A DNA stretch of 56,734 nucleotides from Aridibacter famidurans (GTDB taxonomy: Bacteria; Acidobacteriota; Blastocatellia; Pyrinomonadales; Pyrinomonadaceae), in NCBI GenBank assembly GCA_024103495.1, contig JAGFIQ010000073.1, forward strand, positions 1 through 56,734, read 5' to 3'. Positions 33,548 to 40,911 of this stretch are shown in pieces. Both the position numbers and the translations under genes were made by a program. Position 1 is the stretch's first letter; every line of letters begins with the position of its first letter. The notes beneath the pieces were generated by a model. The model saw only the letters and a program-made list of their open reading frames with translations. It did not search any database and was not told the origin of the DNA.

Positions 33548-36160
33548 ATGAAAAACTTCCTTATTCTGATTGCTCTCTGTCTGTCGATCACAGTGTCCGG
33601 TTCAGCCCAAGGCTTCGAATGGCTCCCGGGCGGAACATACGACCAAGACGTACCAACTCCGAAACAGTTCTTCGGTTACGAGATAGGCGATTACCTGACG
33701 GACAATCTGCAAATGGCCGCTTACATAAAGAAGCTTGAGGAGGTCTCGCCGCGGGTGAAGGTCTTCGAGTACGGCGAGTCCGTCGAGCGGAGGAAACTTT
33801 GGATCGTCGCCGTCAGCACGCCGGAGAACATCTCCAGACTCGAAGAGATACGCTCGACGATCGCGCGGCTCAGGGATCCCAGGGCGACGTCGCCGACCGA
33901 GGCCTCGAACATCGCAAGAAGCACGGTCCCGATCGGCTGGATGAATTACGGAACCGACGGCGGAGAGACGTCGGCGTTCGAGGCGGGGCTTCAGGTCTTG
34001 TATCAGTTAGCCGCCGGAACCGATCCTCTGACGATGAAGATCCTTCAGAACCAGGTCGTCATCATCAATCCCGCTCTAAACCCCGACAGCCACCAGGCGT
34101 TCGTGACGTGGGCGAAGAATATGACCATCCGCGGAGGTACGGCCGATCCTGCGGCCTCCGAGCATTTTGTCGCGTGGTTCGCGAGCTCCGACGGAAATCA
34201 CTTCAAGATCGACCTGAACCGCGACGCGTTCGCACTGACCCAGCCGGAGACGCAGGCGGCGTCGCGCGTGCTTCATCACTGGAACCCGCAGGTCTGGATC
34301 GACAACCACGGCGAGCCGGACGAGTACTTCATGGCTCCGTTCACAAAGCCGGTCAACAACAACTATCCGGAATCGCTGAAGAAGTGGGCGGAGGTCGTCG
34401 GAAGGAACTCGGCGAAGTACTTCGACCGCTACGGATGGACGTACGCGAAGGACGAGAACTACGACCTTTACTTTCCGGGTTACTGGGATTCATATCCTGC
34501 ATTCCACGGGGCCATTGCTGCAACGTACGAGAGCAACGGAGGCGGCAGTAAGGGGTACCGCTGGGAAAGGCCGGACGGCACGATCGTGACCTTGCGGGAG
34601 GCGGTCCACAAGCATTTCATCGCGGATCTCGCGACTCTGGAGGTCCTTGCCGACAACCGCGAGGGGATACTTCTCGACTATTACCGTTTCTTCAAGGACG
34701 GAATGGACGAGGTCACGAACGAGAAGTTCAAGACTTATGTGATCCACGAGCAGGACGATCCGGGCCGCGCGGCGGAGCTGGTCGAGCTTCTCCTTAGGCA
34801 CAACATCGAGATTTACAGGGCGGGGAGTTCCATCCGATCCGCATCCGCCCAGGATTATTTCGACCGTACGACGCGGACGAAGACCTTTCCCGCGGGAAGC
34901 TATGTAGTGCCTCTGAGACAGCCCAAGAAACGCCTTCTCAAGACGCTGTTCGAGCCCGACCCGGAGATGGAAGAGGACTTTATGAAGGACGTCGCGCGAA
35001 GGCGCGCGAGAGATGCCAAGCTTGGATCGAGCGCTCCGAAGGAGGGCCCGGGTTTTTACGACATTACGGCCTGGGCGCTTCCGCTGCAGTACGGGGTCGA
35101 CACGTCTTTTACGGGCGACGAGATCGCGACTTCGGGGATGTCGAGGATCACGGAGAAGCCTTCCGCTTCGGTCTCGTTTGCGCGAAGCCCGTACGGATAT
35201 GTGTTCTCGAACAAAGCGAACTCCGGAGCGAAGCTCGCCGGCAAGCTTCTTCAGAAAGGCTACAACGTAGCGATCACGAGGCTCCCGACGAGGATCGGGC
35301 CGCTTGAGATAGACAAGGGCACATACATCGTCAGGACGATCCGCAACGGCGAGGGACTTTATGACGATATCTCGAAGCTTGCCCGAGAATACGGTACGGA
35401 CGTGCGTTCGATCTCTTCCTCGTGGGGCGAAGGCGGCATCTCGCTCGGATCCGACTACGTTCTGAACCTCAAGAAACCGAGCATCCTTGTCGCCACGCGC
35501 GAGCCTACCCGGGCCGTGACCTTCGGTTCGGTCTACAGCGTGCTCAGCCAGCGATACGATCTGGATTTCTCGGCCGTCGTCACGTCGATGATCCCCCGGA
35601 TCGATCTCAACCGCTACAACGTGATCATCTTCCCGGACGGAAGCGCGGGCGGCTACGAAAGGGAACTGGGGCCCGGCGGAGTCGAGAAGCTTCGGAACTG
35701 GATCGAGAACGGAGGAACCTTCATAGGTCTCGCCGGCGGTGCCGAATTCACCACCCGGGACAATGTGAGTTTCACCGACGTTTCGGTCGTGCGAACTCGG
35801 AAAGATTCCGAAGAGCCGATCGAGACGATCCCGGGATCGATCTTCAAGGCTGAGGTAAACGGGGACTACTACCTGGGGCTCGGCTATGACGGCGATGTCG
35901 CGGTCCAGTTCCGAGGCAGCTCGCATATGACTCCGACGAAAGAAGGGGCCAATGTCGCGGTATACCAGAAGGACGGCTACATACAAGGGCACATATGGGA
36001 TTCGACTGTCGAGAACCTCGGAGGGAAGCTGTTTATGGCGGATGTTCCGATGGGAGACGGGCACGTGATCCTGTTCGCCGACGATCCGACATTCCGCGCG
36101 TATTGGCGCGGCCTCGACAGGCTGTTTGTGAACTCGATCCTGATCTCGACGGCGTATTAG
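33548..36160 (+). CDS. Secreted M14-type zinc carboxypeptidase, variant zinc site
   Basis: 870 residues from ATG 33548, where a signal peptide begins (MKNFLILIALCLSITVSGSA). The M14 domain occupies about 45-340. The first zinc motif HxxE appears as D137-G-G-E140 (NYGTDGGETSA). The rest of the site is standard: INPALNPDS, DLNRDAF (N224, R225) and the second zinc His H254 in WIDNHGEPDEYF. A C-terminal region (about 620-860) resembles a class I glutamine-amidotransferase-like (ThuA/BPL_N-like) fold (VIIFPDGSAGGYER, IENGGTFIGLAGGAEF). It belongs to the large M14 proteins of Acidobacteriota and Bacteroidota. Either Asp replaces His as ligand or zinc binding is altered. Confidence 0.87.
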   Translation: MKNFLILIALCLSITVSGSAQGFEWLPGGTYDQDVPTPKQFFGYEIGDYLTDNLQMAAYIKKLEEVSPRVKVFEYGESVERRKLWIVAVSTPENISRLEEIRSTIARLRDPRATSPTEASNIARSTVPIGWMNYGTDGGETSAFEAGLQVLYQLAAGTDPLTMKILQNQVVIINPALNPDSHQAFVTWAKNMTIRGGTADPAASEHFVAWFASSDGNHFKIDLNRDAFALTQPETQAASRVLHHWNPQVWIDNHGEPDEYFMAPFTKPVNNNYPESLKKWAEVVGRNSAKYFDRYGWTYAKDENYDLYFPGYWDSYPAFHGAIAATYESNGGGSKGYRWERPDGTIVTLREAVHKHFIADLATLEVLADNREGILLDYYRFFKDGMDEVTNEKFKTYVIHEQDDPGRAAELVELLLRHNIEIYRAGSSIRSASAQDYFDRTTRTKTFPAGSYVVPLRQPKKRLLKTLFEPDPEMEEDFMKDVARRRARDAKLGSSAPKEGPGFYDITAWALPLQYGVDTSFTGDEIATSGMSRITEKPSASVSFARSPYGYVFSNKANSGAKLAGKLLQKGYNVAITRLPTRIGPLEIDKGTYIVRTIRNGEGLYDDISKLAREYGTDVRSISSSWGEGGISLGSDYVLNLKKPSILVATREPTRAVTFGSVYSVLSQRYDLDFSAVVTSMIPRIDLNRYNVIIFPDGSAGGYERELGPGGVEKLRNWIENGGTFIGLAGGAEFTTRDNVSFTDVSVVRTRKDSEEPIETIPGSIFKAEVNGDYYLGLGYDGDVAVQFRGSSHMTPTKEGANVAVYQKDGYIQGHIWDSTVENLGGKLFMADVPMGDGHVILFADDPTFRAYWRGLDRLFVNSILISTAY

Positions 36161-36168
36161 GAAGTGAT

Positions 36169-36281
36169 GAGAGGTGAGAGATGAGAGATGAGCGGATAGC
36201 GACTGGAGCGCAGGCGGCCTCGCCTGCCTTGAGCGAAGCGAAGAGGGTTAACCACGAAGGTACACGAAGGAACACGAAGCT
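36169..36281. repeat. Repeat-filled spacer before the M20 gene
   Basis: TGAGAGN heptamers (36171-36193), a copy of the CTGGAGCGCAGGCGG element (36202-36227) and CACGAAG units with a 9-10 bp period (36249-36278) occupy this spacer. No gene. Confidence 0.75.
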
Positions 36282-37580
36282 ATGAACCTTAAACGATGCG
36301 CGACGGCTACGGCGCTAATCCTTCTATTCCTGACGCCGACGCTCGCTCAATCCCCGATCCGGGCGGACTCGTCCCGCATGGAATCCCGGATCAAAGAGCT
36401 TGCGGCCTTTGGTAAGAACGCGAACGGAGGCTCGGACCGGGTCGCCTTCAGCGAGTTCGACAAACAGGGCCGCGAGTACATCATCGGGCTGATGAAGAAC
36501 GCCGGACTGGAGGTGAGGATCGACTTCGCCGGCAATATCGTAGGTCGACGGAAAGGGGAGTCGGACGACCTTCCTCCGATCGTCTTCGGTTCGCATATCG
36601 ACACGGTCCCGAACGGAGGAGCATACGACGGATGCGTCGGGGTGATCGGCGCGATCGAGGTCATCGAGCTCCTCAACGCCAACAAGATCGAAACAAGGCA
36701 TCCTCTCGAAGTGGTCGTATTCACCGACGAGGAAGGCGGGCTCACGGGAAGCCGCGCTTTGATCGGCGAGCTCGGCGCGGAAGCGCTGAAGGTCAAGAGC
36801 CACAGCGGCCGGACGATCGGTGAGGGAATCGGGTTCATCGGGGGTGACCCGCAGCGTCTCTCGGAGATCGTCAGGAAAGAAGGCGAGATCGCTGCCTTTA
36901 TCGAACTTCACATAGAGCAGGGTGGCACCCTCGAGAACGATTCGACCGACATAGGCGTGGTCGAGGGGATCGTCGGGATCGAATGGTGGGAGGTGACGAT
37001 CGAGGGATTTGCCAATCACGCGGGCACGACGCCTATGAAGGGCCGCCGCGATGCGGTGATCGCCGGTTCGATGTTCGCGCTGATGGTCAACAAGGTCGTC
37101 AATTCCTATGGCGGAGCGCAGGTCGGCACGGTCGGGAAGTTCGTTGCCGAGCCGGGCGCGCCGAATGTGATTCCGGGAAAGGTCACGCTGAGCTTGGAAC
37201 TGAGGGACCTTTCAGCGGAGAGGATCTTTCGGATGTACAACGCCATCGAGAAGCGGGCGATAGAGATCGCCGGAGAGACAGGAACGAAGATCACATTCCG
37301 GCACCTGGATGTTTCGGCCTTGCCGGCTTTGACGGATGAGAGGATCAAGTCGGCGATCGAGGCCGCTGCTAAGGAACTGGGTCTTTCTTTCCGGCGGATG
37401 CCGAGCGGTGCTGGTCACGACGCTCAGGATATGGCGAAGATCGCCCCGACGGGGATGATCTTTGTTCCCAGCAAGGACGGTATCAGCCATTCTCCCGCGG
37501 AATTCACATCGGCGGAAGACATGGCGAACGGGGCGAGCGTGTTGTTCAGAACGGTGTTGGCGATCGATGGGAAGGAATAA
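36282..37580 (+). CDS. Exported M20-family hydantoinase/carbamoylase-type amidohydrolase
   Basis: A 432-residue Zn-dependent hydrolase of the N-carbamoyl-amino-acid / allantoate / ureidoglycine amidohydrolase group. Metal and substrate motifs are complete: GSHIDTVPNGGAYDGCVGV (H105, D107, D116), FTDEEGGLTGS, ELHIEQGGTLEND, NHAGTTPMKGRRDA and SGAGHDAQDMA. Unusually for this mostly cytosolic family it begins with a signal peptide (MNLKRCATATALILLFLTPT, ending LAQ). It follows the M14 gene on the same strand and may share its role in exported peptide or amide breakdown. Confidence 0.9.
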   Translation: MNLKRCATATALILLFLTPTLAQSPIRADSSRMESRIKELAAFGKNANGGSDRVAFSEFDKQGREYIIGLMKNAGLEVRIDFAGNIVGRRKGESDDLPPIVFGSHIDTVPNGGAYDGCVGVIGAIEVIELLNANKIETRHPLEVVVFTDEEGGLTGSRALIGELGAEALKVKSHSGRTIGEGIGFIGGDPQRLSEIVRKEGEIAAFIELHIEQGGTLENDSTDIGVVEGIVGIEWWEVTIEGFANHAGTTPMKGRRDAVIAGSMFALMVNKVVNSYGGAQVGTVGKFVAEPGAPNVIPGKVTLSLELRDLSAERIFRMYNAIEKRAIEIAGETGTKITFRHLDVSALPALTDERIKSAIEAAAKELGLSFRRMPSGAGHDAQDMAKIAPTGMIFVPSKDGISHSPAEFTSAEDMANGASVLFRTVLAIDGKE

Positions 37581-38012
37581 TTGGTCGAGTTGACTGAGTT
37601 TGGTGAGTTTTCCGAGTTCTTGAGTCGCGAAGCGACGGCCTGCGTTTAGCCGTGGACAAGCCCGAAGGGCGCAGTCCACGGTAGCGTCGCGAAAAGTTCG
37701 CGCATCGCGAAGCGATTGCGTGATCTTCCTGCGGCGACGACTATTCATTGACCAATGCGCGTTGACCATTGAACAATGTGCATTGGCCATTGCTCAATGA
37801 TCAGTCGCGAAGCGACGGCCTGCCTTTAGCCGATGACAAGCCCGAAGGGCGCAGTCCACGGCAGAGCCGCGAACATGAACATTGGCCAATCCGCAAAGAT
37901 CATTTCCCGATCATGACCCTACCTGTTCAGGTGGCGAAGAAAAATCCCGGCCCGCGTAACCTTTAGGAAGCGAATGGTAGAAACCTTGTTTCCGATGAGG
38001 AGGTTGCAAAAA
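37581..38012. repeat. Repeat-filled spacer with two 58-bp repeat copies
   Basis: 432 bp without a gene. Contents: a TGAGTTNNN nonamer run at 37586-37622; two copies of a 58-bp element at 37624-37681 and 37804-37861 (offset exactly 180), each beginning GTCGCGAAGCGACGGCCTGC and containing GCCCGAAGGGC; and period-7 ATTGACC/AATGCGC units at 37744-37800. Nothing is recognised in 37876-37990. A third 58-bp copy, inverted, lies at 39124-39181. Confidence 0.85.
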
Positions 38013-38954
38013 GTGAAGAAGCTGAAAAATCTGAATTCGATCGTTCTGGCGGTCGCGGTCTTTCTATTCGCCATGACGAATACGGCGGAGACTCAGGCAC
38101 AGTATCCGCCGGGAGTTATGTACGCGACGCTGCTGGATAATGTCACGGTGATCGCCAAGACAGGAGAGTTCCGGCTCAAGAACAAGATGCAGAACGTCTT
38201 TGTCTCCGAGGGTGCGACGGGAAGGGCGGTCCTTTCGTCAGGAGGAAAAGAAGTCTGGCACTGGGACTGGAAAACGGACGCATTCGGTCTCAGGCCCCCC
38301 TACAAACTGTTCGGGTTCAGTCAGCCATTCCATCCTGACGGAAGCCTGGTCAGCTACGACGATCTCAAGCTGACAAAGCCGGGCGATTACGTCTTCGATC
38401 TGTATCTGGGAAGCGAGAAAATCTACACGATGCCCTTCAGCGTTCGTGTGAAACAGCCCGACGATCCGTTTGACGGCGGCGCGCTCTACCTGACGGATGG
38501 ACCCTGGAACGAATGGGGATACCTATTCTATTCCGAAGCCGATCCTGAACAGAACCTCGCCTGGAAGATCTGGCTGAGGGCGGAAGAGAACAGTTCGACG
38601 AGGAAGGAGATAAGGGTTGAGGTAAAACGAGACAAGGACGGAAAACTCATCTGCGAGAACAGAAGGAATACCTCCACAAGCCTGCGTTCGGACTGGGTAA
38701 GACACAGCTTCGATCTTGTAAATCCGCCTGTGAAAACGAGCGGAGGCGCCTATTTCAAGGCCAAGGACCTGCTTGCGGTCGACGGCGGCTACACCCTCAC
38801 GATGACCGTGGAAGGAAAGCCGTACGGAACCTGGAAGTTCCGGGTCGAAGGCGGGAAACTGAACCACACGGGCCGAACCGTTCGCGCAGGGGCCGATCCG
38901 CTGACCTTCATAGAAGGAGGCAAGGACGCCTGGTGGTATTCGAAAGTTGACTGA
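38013..38954 (+). CDS. Secreted hypothetical protein
   Basis: About 313 residues from GTG 38013, chosen because AGGAGG lies 9 bases upstream and the protein then opens with a normal signal peptide (MKKLKNLNSIVLAVAVFLFA, processed near ETQAQ). ATG 37974, in the same frame and with AGGAAG before it, is an alternative and would lengthen the n-region by 13. The mature part is beta-rich (GEFRLKNKMQNVFVSEGA, KPGDYVFDLYLGSEKIYTMPFSVRV), suggesting Ig-like or jelly-roll domains. No known family recognised. Its TGA stop is the first triplet of a nonamer array. Confidence 0.75.
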   Translation: MKKLKNLNSIVLAVAVFLFAMTNTAETQAQYPPGVMYATLLDNVTVIAKTGEFRLKNKMQNVFVSEGATGRAVLSSGGKEVWHWDWKTDAFGLRPPYKLFGFSQPFHPDGSLVSYDDLKLTKPGDYVFDLYLGSEKIYTMPFSVRVKQPDDPFDGGALYLTDGPWNEWGYLFYSEADPEQNLAWKIWLRAEENSSTRKEIRVEVKRDKDGKLICENRRNTSTSLRSDWVRHSFDLVNPPVKTSGGAYFKAKDLLAVDGGYTLTMTVEGKPYGTWKFRVEGGKLNHTGRTVRAGADPLTFIEGGKDAWWYSKVD

Positions 38955-39245
38955 GTTTTCAGAGTTCGCTGGGTTTGGTGAGTTTCTTGAGTTTCGCGAG
39001 TTTACTGAGTTGGCTGAGTTTGGCGAGTTTTCTGAGTTTTGAGTCGCTTCGCGACTCAAAACTCACCCGACTCGGAAGAGAAAGAAGCCGCTAACGCGGC
39101 TAAGAAAATTTTTTCGACACTTCCCGTGGACTGCGCCCTTCGGGCTTGTCCACGGCTAAAGGCAGGCCGTCGCTTCGCGACTCAAAACTCAGAAAACTCA
39201 CATAACTCAGACAACTCAGAAAACTCAGCCAACTCAGAAAACTCA
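38952..39245. repeat. Inverted nonamer arrays with central hairpin and 58-bp element
   Basis: Between two converging genes. 38952-39041 is ten units of TGAGTTNNN in perfect 9-bp period, starting with the TGA stop of the left gene. A hairpin with 11-bp arms (TTTTGAGTCGC at 39037-39047 and GCGACTCAAAA at 39051-39061) follows. After an inverted 58-bp element at 39124-39181, units AACTCANNN run from about 39186 to 39245 in the opposite orientation, ending with the TGA stop of the right-hand gene. The two arrays are complementary and could form one very long stem. Confidence 0.9.
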
Positions 39246-40748
39246 CGGAACCCTCTTCGCGTCCGCCACGAGCTTCCGCACTTCCGCAGCCAGGGTCGGG
39301 GCGTGGAAAGGAACTCCGTCGCGGATCGTCCATTCGACTCCGCCCGTCTTAACCGCCTTTCCGTCCCGTATTTCCTCCGTGCCGGTCGCGTACAGGACTT
39401 TCAAGTCCTCCAGAGGATTCCCGTTGACGACCAGGATGTCGGCCTTGTATCCGACCCGGATTCTCCCGAGCTCCGCTTCCTGTCCCATTATCCGCGCGTT
39501 GTTCCCAGTCGCGTGGCGGATCACCATCAGCGGATGGAACCCCGCTTCCTGGTGCAGTTCCAGTTCGCGGATGAGGCCGAAACCGTATACCTGGTAGATG
39601 AATCCCGCGTCCTCTCCCGCGCCTATGATCCCGCCGCGCCGCTCAAACTCCTTCAGGGCCTTCATCCAGATACGGTAGTTCTCTTTCCAGAAGACCTCGT
39701 CCGTCGAGGTCCAGCCGATGAAATACGAACCGTGATTAGCAGGGTTCGGAATGAAGAACTCGTCAAGAACGGGGTGAAGGTACTCGGAGTAGTGCGGCTG
39801 GGTCTGGGCGCGTTGAAGATCACGCGACGCTTCATAGATGTTCAGCGTCGGGTTCCAGGCGACATCGGCCTCGATCATCGCGTCGAAGACCTTCATCAGA
39901 CGGTCCCATTCTGCCTCGCGCCAGAGCCTGCCCGCGTACCGGAAGCGGTCGACCTCGTCGTTGTAGTTGTAATCCGGCGGGTAATTCTGCCTTCCGTTCG
40001 CTATCGCAGCTTCCGGAATCCCGTACCAGTGCTCGATGCTCGTTGTGCCGAAGCGTATGTCGTCCCAGGTGTTCGTTTCCTCGACGCCCGTGTGGTGGGC
40101 GACGCGGAGACCCTGCTTTTTAGCCTCGTCCATCAGCGCGGCCATTATGTCCCGGTCGACGCCGAACAGCTTCATTCCGTCGTAACCCTCTCGTTTCAGC
40201 TGCCGGACACGCTCGCGCGCCGCTTCTTCGTTCTTTGTCGATTCGCCGGTGTTAAAGACTCCGTATGCGAATACTCTCGGAGCCGCGATCTCGTTCCGCT
40301 CCGCCTGGGCCCTCCATTCCAGGGTTTTGGCATAAGCGCCGACGTCGCGGATCGTTGTGATCCCGTGCGCGAGCCAAAGCTTCTGGCAGTACTCGACAGG
40401 CATTGCTTTGCCGCCCCTTCCGTCGTGTGTATGGCCGTGCAGATTGATCAGCCCGGGCAGCACGTATCTGCCCGCGGCGTCGATCTCGACATCGCCCTTG
40501 GCGGGGCGGCGCGCGGTGCCTTCCTTCACCGCGACAGGATCGATGTTCACGATCGCCGTTATCCGGTCGTTCTCGACGACGATGTCCTTCGGTCCCGAGG
40601 CCGGAGTCCCGTTGCCGTCGATAACGATCGCGTTGCGGATCACGATCCGCTGATATCGCTTGCCCGATTCGACTTGGGCAGGCGAGATCTGGGCGATCGC
40701 TGCAACTAAAACGAATGCGCAAAGCAGTGTTCCTGTCTTGATTCTCAT
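39243..40748 (-). CDS. Secreted amidohydrolase (imidazolonepropionase/prolidase-like)
   Basis: A 501-residue metal-dependent hydrolase with a signal peptide (MRIKTGTLLCAFVLVAAIAQ). TIM-barrel metal motifs are present: LHGHTH (H104, H106), the candidate carbamylated lysine in GMKLFG, VAHHTG, SIEHWYG and GAGEDAG. The small beta-sandwich is split around the barrel (IVIRNAIVIDGNG; GRIRVGYKADILVVNGNPLED). Such secreted acidobacterial enzymes are often dipeptidases or act on cyclic amides; the substrate is open. Its stop codon TGA is part of the TGAGTTNNN array. It belongs to a cluster of exported hydrolases (30.9-40.7 kb). Confidence 0.9.
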   Translation of the reverse strand: MRIKTGTLLCAFVLVAAIAQISPAQVESGKRYQRIVIRNAIVIDGNGTPASGPKDIVVENDRITAIVNIDPVAVKEGTARRPAKGDVEIDAAGRYVLPGLINLHGHTHDGRGGKAMPVEYCQKLWLAHGITTIRDVGAYAKTLEWRAQAERNEIAAPRVFAYGVFNTGESTKNEEAARERVRQLKREGYDGMKLFGVDRDIMAALMDEAKKQGLRVAHHTGVEETNTWDDIRFGTTSIEHWYGIPEAAIANGRQNYPPDYNYNDEVDRFRYAGRLWREAEWDRLMKVFDAMIEADVAWNPTLNIYEASRDLQRAQTQPHYSEYLHPVLDEFFIPNPANHGSYFIGWTSTDEVFWKENYRIWMKALKEFERRGGIIGAGEDAGFIYQVYGFGLIRELELHQEAGFHPLMVIRHATGNNARIMGQEAELGRIRVGYKADILVVNGNPLEDLKVLYATGTEEIRDGKAVKTGGVEWTIRDGVPFHAPTLAAEVRKLVADAKRVP

Positions 40749-40854
40749 TTAAGTGTCTTGATCGGGTGTGGACTGTTGAAAGATTATCGAAAATCTACCA
40801 CCTTTTTCCGGGCTGCACAAAAGACATTCAAGAGGCAGGGAATCGAGCTTTCAA

Positions 40855-40891
40855 CAAAAAAGGCCGCCGATGCCGAAGCAAAGGCGGCCTT
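40855..40891 (-). terminator. Rho-independent terminator of the GWxTD gene
   Basis: Read on the minus strand: AGGCCGCC (complement of 40883-40890) and GGCGGCCT (complement of 40861-40868) form a stem followed by TTTTTTGTTGA. It lies 21 bp after the GWxTD stop at 40912. Confidence 0.8.
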
Positions 40892-40911
40892 GTCCTGCGT
40901 GATGACGGCCT

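Noticed and set aside
34490..36064. 524-residue open frame opposite the M14 gene
   Set aside because: Antisense shadow with Arg/Asp/Val-rich composition and no motifs.
38952..39245. CRISPR array
   Set aside because: Period is 9 bp with three variable bases per unit; not repeat-spacer architecture.
39039..40709. 556-residue open frame opposite the amidohydrolase
   Set aside because: Antisense shadow; begins in the nonamer repeat and shows no recognisable domain.
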